A stretch of DNA of 64,000 bases from Ceratotherium simum simum. Taxonomy: Eukaryota; Chordata; Mammalia; Perissodactyla; Rhinocerotidae. This document shows, piece after piece, positions 1 to 11,975 of this stretch. Made by a program: the position numbers and the translations under genes. Position 1 is the stretch's first letter, and the number at the start of each line of letters is the position of its first letter. The notes beneath the pieces were generated by a model, which had not been told where the DNA came from, made no database searches, and saw only the letters and a program-made list of their open reading frames with translations. The stretch is from assembly GCF_000283155.1 (NCBI RefSeq), contig NW_004454182.1, forward strand, positions 2,931,873 through 2,995,872, written 5' to 3'.

Positions 1-109
1 TGGAATGTTGTGTATTTTTTGGCCTCCTTTCCTATCCTCATTCCTTCTCTTCCCAGAAACAATTATTCTCACTCATTCCCTTTTATATTTGCACTCATCC
101 ATCATCCAT

Positions 110-385
110 TAAGATTCAGTTTGAATGTAAACTTCTCTAAGCCTTTTCCAGACATTCACTTCTTTTTCCTTATTACTGACTTATTTAGGAGTCCTTTTTC
201 ATATCTTCCTTATTACGTCATTGATTTCTCATGTATTTTATTATCTACTTATGTTTCTTCATTTCTCACTAAATTGTTAGCGCCTCGAGGACACAGGCTG
301 TTATTTATCTTTGTTTTTCTAATGAGAAGCAAGGTGATTAGCACACAGTAGGTCCTCACTAAATATTTGTAAAATGAAAAAGTGA
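110..385 (+). repeat. L2 LINE 3' end fragment
   Basis: The stretch ends in the pattern typical of L2 tails: a block about a gene-like 'gaggacacaggctgt' phrase, then 'gcacacagtaggtcctcactaaa' style wording followed by aaatatttgtaaaatg. L2 is an extinct LINE in placental mammals, so this copy is old and heavily mutated. The long open frame here (113 codons) is chance reading through it and shows no domain. The left edge is unclear. Confidence 0.6.
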
Positions 386-1023
386 ATAAATTAACACAAG
401 AAGAGAGAAAGAAAGTTACAAAGGAAAATAATAGAAGGAAGCCTTGTGTGATTAACTGGCCAGTGTGAATGATGTTCTCATGAGTTGATCTTTTAAGTTT
501 AGTTTATAACTTGTAAATATATAGGAGGAAAAAGATACAGGTAGACTGACAATAGTTCCAAAAATTAAAACAAAATATAAAGCATGTTAAGGAAGGAATG
601 AAAGGTGAAGACAATAACAGGATTTTAAAAAATAAAATGTGGAAGGAGTGTATACGGGTTGAAATTACGAGGTCTAGTATCTAATTTTGAATAAGCCTGC
701 CTCCTTTCTTTTTCCAGTCCACTGCTAGTAGGTCTAGGAATAGGAAAGGTGTACCATCAGAAATGTTACACAAATGTTACTTTTAGTGCAGCAAGTTGTG
801 TGCTATATACATGTATGCTGTACGTTGAGACACAATGATTAGAAACTTACGAGAATATGTGGAAAATATCAAATTCAATTTTTAGAAGCAAGAGTTTTGA
901 AAGTGATTAATAATTACTTTTAAATAGAGGATTGATTCAACTTTTAGCAGTTCCTTTAAAGACTAGCATGGATTTAGCTCGTGAATTACTTGTTCTTAAA
1001 AAGGAAATGTAGGTCATGATCAG

Positions 1024-1130
1024 ATACTGTAATATATTATATATATACACATCTACACATATACATATATATATACAGACACACACTTAACCACACACAC
1101 ATTTATATATACTTATCATACAAACACACA
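1024..1130. repeat. TA/CA low-complexity repeat
   Basis: Alternating tatata, catata and cacaca blocks, interrupted by several other bases. An imperfect, decayed dinucleotide microsatellite. Confidence 0.75.
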
Positions 1131-3677
1131 AGCAACTTTAAACAGATGAGTTTAACCCATTTGGTGACACTGATTATAGTATATATTAATTTCCATTAGT
1201 CAATGCCAAGCTATAAAATTTGCCATTTTTACCATGACAACCTATTAAATCTGTCATCCTTCTTTAGGATTTATATGCATCCTCATCATTAATCATTTCT
1301 ATGCAATGACCAAATTAATTAAATATACCTTAGGAAAAACTTACAATCTCTATGTGATTTTAAAGTTATCTTTTGCTAAAATAGCAGAAAACTTCCTCTA
1401 AGTTGGCATAAAAGTGAAAAAAGAAATCACGTTGAATAGAAAAATCAGAGAGAATAATATCCTAAAGGTAGGGATCTTAAATGCCAAGTGCCCTTTCCCA
1501 GACTCAACCATTCATTTTGAAAATGGCCTATCAAAAAAGCTTAGAGGGAGCAGTTTAATTACTGTTCCTTTGACATATGTAATACATTTTCACTAGCAGG
1601 CTCGTGCATTTATTTAAGGCCAAAAGTTGTACAACAAAACTGTCTCTAAGGTATTTCTTTCTACCATTTTTCCCCACTTGCCCTAGACAGCAATTTTTTT
1701 AAATAGCACTGTCTTTTTTGGAGCTATTTTAAAATAAGCTTTTAATTATGTCCCTCTTTAGGAATAATACAACCCAGGAAAGGAATTAAGAGAAGAATCT
1801 AACTTACTTTTAAACACCGACTTAATTTAAATATTTAAGCCTATCAACATGCTATGCTTTTATCTATACATTTACACTTTTCTGAGTATTTTCTACACTG
1901 CATCTATGTCAATATGGATACTTACTTCCACTTGCTTATACTTCTATATCTTTATGTATGTCCAGACCTGTACTGATGTAATGAATAAAGAAATCAATGA
2001 CCACCTTTCCTTAGTGGATGGCTCGAGGGCAGAGTCTATGTCCATTCATCGTTCATGGCACCACCCTTGAAACATAGTAGGGACCCAGAAATAACAACTA
2101 AATAACAGACGACACTTTTTAATTTTGTATCTTAATAAGAATCAAAACACTAATTTTCTATTTTAATTATCTTTCTTGGATTTAAGGAAATATTAAGTGA
2201 AGAAACTACATACATATATGCATTTATTAGCTCCTGTCCTGTTGTAAAGAGCAAGTCATAAAATGCTTTTGAAGAATTAAAAATCTCTTTAAGAATTGTC
2301 AAGGTGTCATTAATATATTAAGTTTTGAAGTTTGTTCAAAAAAATAAGAGATCACATACATAGATAGTGATAGACAGATATTTATATACATACCTCTTTA
2401 GCTACCTATGTAGCTACCTATCTTTTGACCAAAAAAAACAAAAACAAAAACCTACAGCAACGAAACCAAGTTTAAATAAAACAGGTAGAATTTCCCATCT
2501 TCTACAGAGCAAATACAATGCTCTGGTATATCTAGCCCACACAACTATTTCTGCACACTTTATATTTAATCTTAATATGTTTTTCTATAATATACAGCTA
2601 CAAGCAAAATATTTTTAATGACCCCATTCCTGATAAAATTTGTCACAAAAACTATTAAGTATTAATCTCCCTCATCTATTGTACAAGGGTCGTATGAATT
2701 GTAATTTCAGACAGGGACTCAAAGAGAAGACTCTAATAATCAAAAATGGTTCAGAGAATATTATATTAAAACAAATAAACAAAAATAAACCTCCTCTTTC
2801 ATTAATCTACATAATCCCTCTTTGGTTTAATAGGATTTTAAGTAGCTCTAAATATATGAGTGTCTCTGAATTTTGAGAGGCTTAAAGCTTTCTTCCAAGC
2901 AAGCAAAGTGGATTAAAATCAACCTTTGTGTTTTACAATTTGCATTTAACTGACCTACACTGTGAGTCTTACTAAAGCCCTTAAGTGTTTTCTTCCCCAG
3001 GAGCTGACGTCTCTCTAGGATAAGATCATGAGATTCTATTTCCTTTGATATGTTTCAGCTTGCAAACACATTACAGGAACACATTCCTTGCCAGATAGTC
3101 TCTCCTTTCTCAACCCACACACGCCCCCTAAAGCATTTCTCTGCTTTCAAACATTTCATACACAGCTCTTCATTTTTGTAACGAATATTCTCATTTAGGG
3201 AGGAAAAATAGATTCTCTGAGAAAATCCTGAGGGGGAAGAAGTAGATCTTAATGAGGTGTCAATGAGATGTTAAAAGAGGTCAAGGCCATGATGAACTTT
3301 TCCTTTCCTTCTCAATATTTTCTCTGAATTTCCAGTAGCCAATGCTGACAAAATGCAACACAACCTTTCTTCTGTCTTGTCTGCACTCTGAATCTCTTTG
3401 ACACTCACAAGACTGCTGACTTAGGGCTCTTTTTTTGAAACAGAATCAAGATATATATTTCTTTGATTTATGAAAGCAAAACCAAATATCATGCATGAAT
3501 TATACTGTGTAACTACTAAAATTTTTATCACTTATATAAGTCTTGGATTTATGTGTATATAAAAATATAACAATAAGTAACATATACTTTCACCCTTGGT
3601 TTTTGGGGCTATAATCTGATATGAACTAATTTGCAGAGATAAATAAAGATGATAAATAAAGAGGTCAAACTTCAATA

Positions 3678-3726
3678 GGAAGGGAAAAAAGAGAAGAAAG
3701 GAAGGAAGGGAAAAAAGAAAGAAAGC
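3678..3726. repeat. GGAA/GAAA purine-rich simple repeat
   Basis: Short purine-only tract with gaaggaagg and aaaagaaagaaag units. Confidence 0.75.
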
Positions 3727-3799
3727 TGAACTTATTAATCAATAATGAAGAGAGAGCTGTAAGGCACACTTATAAGGCATTGTTTGTCTGAACCAAGTG

Positions 3800-4660
3800 G
3801 ACAGATGATTGTATATAGGTGTTTGGAAGTAGGAAATTTAAAGATTTCAGAAGTGTGTAACCTGGAGTGGTGCTCTATGGATTGGCTGACTCTCAGAAGC
3901 ATAAGGTTGTAATTGATTGGCTGGCTCTCAAAAGCCTGGCTACGGATGCCAAACTGTCATGGATCATTTAGAACTACTTTCACACAGTTCTGGTGGTTAG
4001 ATGATACGAGAGCTGAAGAACAATCAGTCCTTTCCTCGTAGGTCAGAAGCTTTTTATCCTCAGTCCACTTCTTTTGTCCTTCTTAGCCAAAGCTGCAGGA
4101 GATAGGATCAAGGAGTGTCCAGAACCTCATCAGTGTTGCTGTTTCTACCACAAGTTCAAGGTTTCATTTGTCAAAGGTCTGATTCTCAGTGTGAGCATTG
4201 AACAGCATGACTGCATACTGGGTTTTGCTTTGAATAATTTCTTGAATCATGAAGGGATAATGGCTGCACAGTCATATCAAGGCTCTGGATAACATATCAA
4301 ATGAATATGAAACATGCAAGAATAACAAATTATTATGAGATTTCTCAGGCTTGATCAAGAAAACACATGCCAATGACTCCCTAATTCTGTCTTTTCTTTA
4401 AGTTGCATACATTCTTTTCTTTAACTTAGATAAAGTGTAGCCAGGCTGCCTTTTCCTTAGCACAAATATAGATTTTCCATAGTAATTGTGGTATTCATTC
4501 AGGTACATGTAGTCTAGCAGTAGTACAGACTTCCTGCTGATTGGCCGAAAGACAATTAGAGCCTATTCTTTCATCTATAATTACTTAAGCTAAGGAATTA
4601 AATCGGTGGGTTGTTCCCCCAGGAAATAAGTTATACTATTTATTTTATTAGGTAAAGTGC
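3800..4660. other. Anonymous sequence with a 21-bp local duplication
   Basis: No gene or repeat could be named. A near-perfect 21-bp direct repeat (gattggctgactctcagaag, plus one base) lies at 3880-3900 and 3915-3935, 35 bp apart with two mismatches. The base composition is more balanced than the flanks, so an old ERV interior is possible, but I cannot support it. Confidence 0.35.
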
Positions 4661-4882
4661 GGAATATATATATATATGTTTTTTTTTTTTTTGCTGAGGA
4701 AGATTAGCCCTGAGCTAACATCTGTGCCAATCTTCCTCCACTTTATCTGTGGGTCGCTGCCACAGCACTGCTGCCAAGTCATATAGCTCCATGCCTGGGA
4801 TCCAAACATGAGAATCCAGGCTGCTGAAGTGGAGTGTGCCAAACTTAACCACTATGCCATGGGGCTGGCCCCAAGGAATACA
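4661..4882 (-). mobile_element. ERE SINE (perissodactyl tRNA-derived SINE)
   Basis: Minus-strand copy: the T-run and gctgaggaagattagccc tail are on the left, and the ggggctggcccc head is on the right. The element proper is about 4669-4872. A short flanking duplication ggaata(t/c)a is at 4661-4668 and 4875-4882, with a TA microsatellite grown out of the left copy. Substitutions through the body and loss of most CpG sites suggest an older ERE copy. Confidence 0.88.
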
Positions 4883-6235
4883 CTTTTTGATTAACACCTT
4901 GTGTTGTTTACTCCTATGGGTAGAATAACTATCCTCAGGGGTCTGTTCTAGAAATTATTGGTTATATCACCAAAAAAGGGTTTTATCTCTCCCATTGCTT
5001 CAAGAAGACTGTCCTCTGAAGAAGTTGTAAGGTCATATACTTGTAATTGTCTACAAGCCTTGCTCCTCCTAGATTGACATAAAGAAAAGAAAGGAAAAGA
5101 AAAGAAATGATTCCCACATAAGAAAATAGACTAGGAAATGTGCAAGAGATGTAACCAATTTTGGTGGAGTTCTAGGTATATTGTCTCTGAGAGTGGTCTT
5201 GAAAAGCAATCACTTCTACATTTCAAGAATATTTGTTTACCCTATTTCATCACAAAGATAATTTCCTTTATGTTCAAAAGAGTATCCTTATGGGTAAGGT
5301 GGTTGACATACATTTATATTGTTCTCATTTTTTTCTGTGCTTGATCAGTTTGAACAGATACAACCTACCATCATTTGTTCGTTCATTTGTATTTTGTAGG
5401 CATTAGCATATACAAAATTACATAAATTGAACATACTAGCAATAATTTGGGAGAGTAGATGTATAGACCATCCCTAGTATAACCTAGACCTAGGCAAATT
5501 ATTATTACTAGTAAGGGGGCATATTAGATTCATTTGTAGGTAGACTTAAAGTAGGGCAGAGGAAAAATACAGTTAAAAGGATAAAGTGCAAATGCACGCA
5601 AAGAGGGCATTACAATCATAGTTCCAAGAAAGCATCTAAGAATCCCTTGTTCCAATGGCATTTAGCAAACACTGGCTACCTCATGCATATTCCAAGGATT
5701 TAGCCTGTAGTTTACTTCTGTAGATGATTTCTAGAAAGTTTTTGGAAGCCATCTGTTTAAGGCCTGAATGAGTGTCATCTTTTCTTTTGATAATGGGTGA
5801 AGTTGTTTTAGTTGGTTAATGTACACCCAAGGATAAATTCCTTGTACTTTAATTGCTTACAGAATAGTCAAGAGTGTCTGATCAAGTATTTTTTTCTAGT
5901 GATGTCCAAGCTCAGTATTTATCTGGTGTCTTTTCCAGAATACAAATCACCTGACTTGGGTCGTGTAGGGGATGATCAGGTGATTGAAGGAAATGAAGCT
6001 TATGATAGGACTGATAAGAGTTAGTGCTTTAAAATATTTAGCTATTCAGCTTGTAAAAGACTGGATACAAGTAGGGATAGATTTATTTTTATTTGCATAA
6101 ACCTGTCAGTGATGAGTTCATAGGGGGTAATCTCTGACTTCTTTATAAGAAAGAATGAAGGATAAGAGAGCTAATAATAATAAATTGGGTCGTCAGAGAT
6201 TAAAGATACACGACAGTTTAGACAAATTTAGTTTT
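4883..6235. other. Anonymous stretch
   Basis: No gene seen. It contains a small AAAAG-type tract at about 5085-5107. Open frames at 5138-5344 and 5812-6024 are short and have no recognisable domain. Confidence 0.45.
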
Positions 6236-6556
6236 AACATTCCATTTGTTCTTTTTACGTTTCTCAAGAATTGTGAGTGATTTGCACAGTTGAGCATTTG
6301 AATACGGAACATAACTTTGCATGAGAACTATTCCAGTAAAATGTGTTCCCATGTGACTGCATAGATAAGTTTTGGTTTTATTGATTTTTTCTATTGATTT
6401 TCTGTTTTCTATTTCATAGATTTCTTCTCTAATTCTTGTTATTTCTTTTCTTCTGCTTACTTTGGATTTAATTTGTGCTTCTTTTTCTAAATTCCTATGG
6501 TGGAAGCTTAGAATATTTATTTTAGATCTGTCTTCCTTTCTAATATACGCATTCAT
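6218..6556 (-). pseudogene. L1 ORF2 linker fragment, open for 112 codons
   Basis: The translation carries the L1 ORF2 segment just after the endonuclease: a lysine-rich 'SKVSRRKEITRIREEIYEIE' helix and 'RKSIEKINKTKTYL' follow one another at about residues 32-66. In intact L1 this joins endonuclease to reverse transcriptase. Neither catalytic domain is complete here and the last 45 residues leave the L1 pattern, so this is a decayed remnant, not a gene. Confidence 0.75.
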
Positions 6557-7765
6557 TGAATGCTATAAATTTCCCTCTAGGCACTGCTTTCTCTGCATCA
6601 CACAAACTTTGAGAAGTTGTGTGTTTATTTGTGCTTAGTTTAAAATATTTTGAAAATTCTCTTAATATTTCTTCTTTGACCTATGATGATGTAGAAGTGT
6701 GTTGTTTAATCTTCATTTATTTTGAGATTTTCTAGTTATCCTTCTGTTATTGAATTCTAGTTTAATTCCATTGTGATCTGACAGCAGACACTATAGGATT
6801 TTTATTCTTTGAAATCTGTTAAGCTGCGTTTTATGGCCCAGCTTGTGTTCTATCTTAGAGAATGTTCCATGTGATCTTGAGAAGAATGTGTATTCTTTTG
6901 TTGTTGTTGAGTGAAGTAGTCTATAAATGTCCATTATATCCAGTTGATTGGTTCTGATGCTTGCTTTGTCTCTTTAAATTGTGTTTTTTGCCTTTTGGTA
7001 TGCCTTATCATTTTTTTCTTGATAGCTAAACATGATGCAGTAGATAAAAGAAAGTGCTGTAAATAGGCCTTTAGTAATGTGGTGGTAAGGAGTGGCGGGA
7101 GGGGAAGCGTTCTCTAGTCCTGTGATTAGGTCTCAGTATTTTAGTGAGCCTTTGCCTCTGGATTGTGAGTTTCACAAGTGTTTCCCAATTTTCTTTCTCC
7201 CTCTTATGGTGTGACAGGATGCCTAGAGTTGGCTTTAGTTGAGTATTTCCCTTGCCCAAGTCAGTTGGGCTCTGATGATACCCCAACAGGTTAGGCTCTG
7301 GTTAACTAGTTTCCCTCGAGGACAAGCTATGTTAAGAAGAACAGCTTGTTCTGGCATATTTCAAAATGGTTCCTTTTCCCCTCCCCCTGACATTTTTCTC
7401 AGATGTTTATTATGGGTACCCGGTTGAACCCCTGGAGATAAATCTCACAATACCGTTGAGCCCTCCTATTATTGGGTTGCCCCGGAGTTTTTAACTCTGA
7501 GAGTTATCTACACTAAGCCACCAGCTGTTTGTCAATTACATTCAGGTTTCCTACTCTGGCTCTGGTTCCTAAGGCAGTTTTCCTCTCGAGTCTCTGCTCC
7601 GGTAAACACCAGCTCCCTGTATTCAGCTGTCTGTCTCTCCAATCTTGAGGGCAGCGGTTTGCCCTCTGTCCTTCCCTCTCTTACAGATCCAAGAAGAGTT
7701 CGTTTTTGAGTCTGTTCAGCTTTTTACTTCCTGTTAGGACAGAATGACAATTTCCAAACTCCTTA
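6236..7765 (-). mobile_element. Old L1 fragment: ORF2 piece joined to 5' region
   Basis: Read on the minus strand, about 6236-6990 matches L1 ORF2 from the end of the endonuclease domain into the linker before reverse transcriptase. The aligned parts include the region equivalent to 'HGTFS-DHILG' and the 'LNN-LL-D' segment. About 6990-7765 is richer in G and C and resembles the 5' region of mammalian-wide (L1M) elements. ORF1 and the start of ORF2 seem to be missing at the joint near 6970-7060. An internal deletion or two overlapping insertions would explain it. The copy is dead. Confidence 0.65.
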
Positions 7766-8755
7766 CATGCAGAACTGAAAACCAGAAGTCTACTCTCATA
7801 CCATTTTTTAGAATTAGAAATAAGCCATCTAATCTTCACCATTAAAAAAAACAGACAAGTAAGAAGTAAAAGAACAAGAAAAGTTTCCAATTCGTTATTT
7901 TAATGCATTCTAATGGCAAAGTGATTTAAATTAACACAAGTTTTTAAGGAAGGATAGATCAATAAAGTGCAAAAGAGTCTTGAAATAGTCTAAAGTATAT
8001 GGATGCATTTATTACATATGTTGGTAGGATTTCATGTTAGAAAGGAAAGTTGAATTATTTAGTAATTGATACCAGTACAGACAAATATTATTTTGGGAAG
8101 CTATAATAAAACAAAACACAATATAACCTTATTTATAACATCAAACTATTTCCCAAAGTGCTCAAGTGTCTCAATTTTGATGTTAAACTACAAAGATATT
8201 TAAAAATCCATGGGTGATTACTTTTGAAGATAGTATTTGAGGAAAGACGATCTTTCAAAGCACGCCACATTCATGGAAAAAATCATAATAATGACCACAA
8301 AATACTTTCTTAAAAGGCTAATACATTCATACCAATAAAACTATTATGAATGAGTAAAAAACAATTAGGACTTGTAGAGAAAAATGTAAAAGAATATCCA
8401 TAATAAGACAGCCTTCCGAAAAAGAAATATGTATCATGAATAATGATATTAATTTATTTTACACTGAAATACATATGAATTTTGAATGCATTACTGCTAT
8501 TTACCTAATAAATTGTTAAATTTACCTAATAAATTGTTACCAAAACTTCCTGTAGGAAAAATTGTAAAGTTTCACTAAACAATTAAATTGACAATTAAAC
8601 TTGTATTTTTCACATGGTGGAGTTGCCTTTTCTTTAAAATTGTATTAAAAGAAACAAAAACAATCAAACAAGAAGCAGAAACACAAATTAATTTGTCTGT
8701 GGAACTAGAGGTCCTCATTCTAAGAGCATTGGATAGACACACTGGACTATCGGAA
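7766..8755. other. Anonymous AT-rich stretch
   Basis: No gene seen. The only structure noticed is a tandem duplication at 8500-8539. Confidence 0.45.
8500..8539 (+). repeat. 21-bp period tandem duplication
   Basis: The 19-base phrase tttacctaataaattgtta occurs at 8500-8518 and again at 8521-8539 without mismatch, separated by two bases. Identity of the copies points to a recent slippage or local duplication. Confidence 0.9.
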
Positions 8756-8756
8756 T

Positions 8757-9031
8757 AAAAAACACTATTGGGGCCTGCCCAGTGGCGCACGCGGTTGAGT
8801 GCGTGCACTCTGCTTCCGCAGCCCAGGGTTAGCCAGTTCGGATCCTGGGCGCACACCGATGCACCACTTGTCAAGCCATGCTGTGGTGGCGTCCCATATA
8901 AAGTAGAGGAAGATGGGCATGGATGTTAGCCCAGGGCCAGTCTTCCTCAGCAAAAAGAGGAGGATTGGCAGATGTTAGCTCAGGGCCGATCCTCCTCACA
9001 AAAAAAAAAAAACAACAAAAAAAAACACTAT
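8757..9031 (+). mobile_element. ERE SINE with target-site duplication
   Basis: Plus-strand copy: ggggcctgccc head at about 8770, tRNA-like A/B box region with gttcggatcc at 8837-8846, body with cccatataaagtagaggaag, tail gttagctcagggccgatcctcctcac, then an interrupted A-run. Flanking duplication aaaaaacactat is seen before the head (about 8757-8767) and after the tail (to about 9031). This is an RNA polymerase III-type retroposon moved in trans by L1. Confidence 0.93.
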
Positions 9032-9470
9032 GGCTGTAGATATCAGAAAATCTGAAAAAGGGCAGCTTTCTTACATAATTAGCACATCTAAAGGTGTAAG
9101 ACTAACTATATTTTCTTTCCTACAAGAGATCATTTCATAGCCTTGAAGGTTCCCAACACTGTTTCCAAGGAGAAAGAGAAATGATTTGAGAGTCAAGCAT
9201 GAAAGACCTTATTTTTAGGAAATGGTCTATAATTGAGGTTTAAAGAGAAAAAATAATTTGCATTGTAGGCAAAACAAAAGCGCCAATCTAAGTTTACTGG
9301 ATTCAAGTAAAAGCTTAATGAAGAATGTATTTGCACACACAATTCTCTCTCCTAAGAAGAGCATATATTAGCTTGGACTGGAATAGCAGCCTCTCCCACA
9401 CAAGAAACTGCTGCTAGTTACTGGTCCATTAAAAATCTCAGGCCAGTCAAATATGAATAATAAAAAGTAA
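9032..9470. other. Anonymous stretch
   Basis: Nothing recognised on either strand. Confidence 0.4.
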
Positions 9471-10570
9471 ACCAGCTCCAGCTCAGAGGTTTAGAGAGCT
9501 GGAAAGAACACCACTTCCTCCCTTATAATAAGAAAAAACCTGGGAAAACTGCAAATAAATGATTTATCTGGAAAGATTCAGAAAATGGAGATCATAGGGT
9601 GAAGAATTAACTACAAAAGTAGATAGGCAAGTGCAGAGAGAAGTAGGAGCGAACGTTTGCTTACCTGGGACAGATACCAACAAACACCATATATTTCGAT
9701 TAAAGATTCAGCTAGAAATTTTTAACAGATTTTTAAAGGCTGAGGTTTGGCTAGCATGAAAGTTTAAGGTCCTGAGGTTCATAACAGGGATGATATCCTC
9801 TTACAGACTTTTCCTCCAGGAAGCCTACAAGATGCTCATAGGGAATGTTGGAGAACATCCTGAGAAAGCTTGACCTATGGTACTGCTGGAGGAGAATTGT
9901 TACCACTGTCAAATCTCTACACTAACACATGTTTCCTAAGGGACAGAAGACTTGATCTATAGGGGGAGGTTATCAAAACCTCTAGTCAAAGGACAATGGT
10001 AGAAAATCATAGAAGCCAGAGGAGGGTAATGTCAACCATCACCAAAAACGCCATGCAGACCCATTTTCCCTATCTCTTCTAAGGAACAAAAAGCCTTAAT
10101 CTGCATGGATAAAGGTCTCAAAATGGTAGTATAGAGAGATCAGAAAAAAAAAAATTACTTCAAGGAGAGAGGCTAGGCTGAGCATTACATACAGAGAAGG
10201 AACAGAAACACACTCAAGAAGGCCACAGCAGAGACACCAAAGTTTGTAGAGTCTAAGACTGAGACTTGAGCAGAGCATCCGGATACAACCTATCCCTCAA
10301 CCCTATCACCACATTAACAAGTCCAGTAAAAATGACAGCGGAACATGGGTTGGGAGCGAGGTAGCTCTGGGAAGCAAAGCAAAGAAAGACCCAAGAACAA
10401 ACAGGGAGGCAAACACAAGATATTACTAGAAGAATTTGAAGGCTCTGATGCACAGAGAGTAACCATAACAACAACAGAACTCAAAAACAGCTCACTTCCT
10501 GAATATTTTAACACAAGACTACACACTAAATACCTGTCAGAAGGAATCAGCAACCCATTTATTATTTAAG
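9470..10570 (+). mobile_element. Probable L1M 5' region fragment
   Basis: A-rich, G-containing sequence with phrases such as aaagacccaagaacaaacag and ttgaaggctctgatgcacag, which resemble 5' leader regions of old mammalian L1 elements. It is less AT-rich than its flanks and has short overlapping open frames on both strands (10096-10569), as is usual for L1 leaders. No ORF1 or ORF2 domain was found. An LTR-element interior is the main alternative. Confidence 0.4.
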
Positions 10571-11975
10571 CCTGTTTGAGTTGGGTTTTCAGTTATTTAC
10601 TCCTGAATTTATTCTTGCCGATATCCTGAGGCTATACCAATATTAATATTAAGATCAAGATTTGCCCCCATAGCCAACACCCAAATAACTAAATCCTGCT
10701 TTTCCCTCATTTTAAAGTTCTGCTACTCTACTAAATTGGATTAATAAGTTCACAGAGAATCTCTTCAAATTACTTTCCAGAATTGCTTTATCTTATAATG
10801 AGATAAATATAAATGTATTTGCTTTCCCTTAATCTAGTTACAGATTTACATATATATTAGAGTTTGTCATATAAATAGAATACTTCCATAGTTTCGAGCA
10901 CTGAATTGCTTTTTCTTGTTTTTTATATTTCTTAATCATTCTGATAAATATTTAGAACATAAGAAGAAATAAATAGGTATTTTTTTTAGTCATCTACAAG
11001 AACTGGAAATCCAGAATAGTACTCTACTAAAAAAATTACATTACTCATTTTGATTTTCTTGTTTCTCATTTCTTCTCTGAGTGTTTTTTTTCCAGAAGCC
11101 GTGTTTTGGACAGGCTTTCAGGTAAGATAGGAACTGTAGCTACCCTCATTGTCCAGTGGAGTGTTGCTTCCTAGTGCATTTGATTACACTTCTGATTTTT
11201 GTTATTGTTTGGTATCCTTATCACATGACCCTTAGACTGTTTTTTAATGGTTTGCATTTCAAAGGTTTCTAATGCATGTTAAACATCGCTTCATGGTCTC
11301 TTCCTCCTTACTCTCGATCCTCTCTTTCAGTGGTGTTAGAAGAGTCACTCAAGGTCTCTTCTTTTAACCTCTTACTATGAATTTCATCCCTAATCCTGCT
11401 GATTTCTGCTATATTGGCTAGACTAATACTGAGTGTTCCCTGAGTTTCTGGAATTGACTTCTGTGACCATATAACATTAAGTAAGATTTAGCATCTTACC
11501 CTTCTCTCCTGCCCTTGATATCAATTCTCATCTAAAAGATTGAAGTCATCTCTCTTTACTTCGTAAAGTATACCTATTTCTGAAACTAGTTCTTTCTTGC
11601 AGTTTAGTTCCATCTGCATTATTTTTTGCAGATTTTCTTAAAAATTTGTGCGTACTGATAAAATGTAATTTCCCAGTTTCCACAAGTGGTGTTTTTCCTA
11701 GTTTTAATATTTCATTCATCAAAGGGGACCTAGAAATTTTGGCAATGCTCACTTCCTATCATTCCTCCAAATTCTCTGGTCCTTTCTATTAGAAAAAAAG
11801 TACTTTATAGTATTTACATATCTCTTTTATTGTTTTAATGCCAAGCCTTGCTTAAAATTGTTACTTCATGTATTAACTACAAAGGATTTCTTACTATGGA
11901 TCTCTGGCTAAGCTTCAGAAGGTTCCAGGACTACTTAAAGTGGTAGGGAAATTTTTGTATAGGAGGAGTGGGTGA
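10571..11975. other. AT-rich stretch, one exon-like segment
   Basis: No named repeat. The 26-nt segment at 11096-11121 between splice-like signals is listed separately. An antisense L1 5' region at about 11040-11760 is possible from its T-rich, ttctttcttgcagttt-like wording, but I could not establish it. Confidence 0.35.
11096..11121 (+). other. Candidate 26-nt micro-exon (splice signals both sides)
   Basis: A pyrimidine-rich tract (gtgttttttttccag, 11081-11095) fits a 3' splice site. Twenty-six bases later cag/gtaagat at 11119-11128 fits a strong 5' splice site. The length is not a multiple of three. No neighbouring exon can be seen in the window, so this may be a chance match or an unused pseudo-exon. 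Confidence 0.2.

Larger units (their letters stand above)
386..3800. other. AT-rich stretch without recognised gene
   Basis: I see no gene. It holds a TA/CA-rich low-complexity patch at about 1024-1130, a weak L2-like tail at about 1950-2105 (gagggcagagtctatg followed by gaaacatagtagg), and a purine run at 3678-3726. The remainder is anonymous, strongly AT-rich sequence with frequent stops in all frames. Confidence 0.5.
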
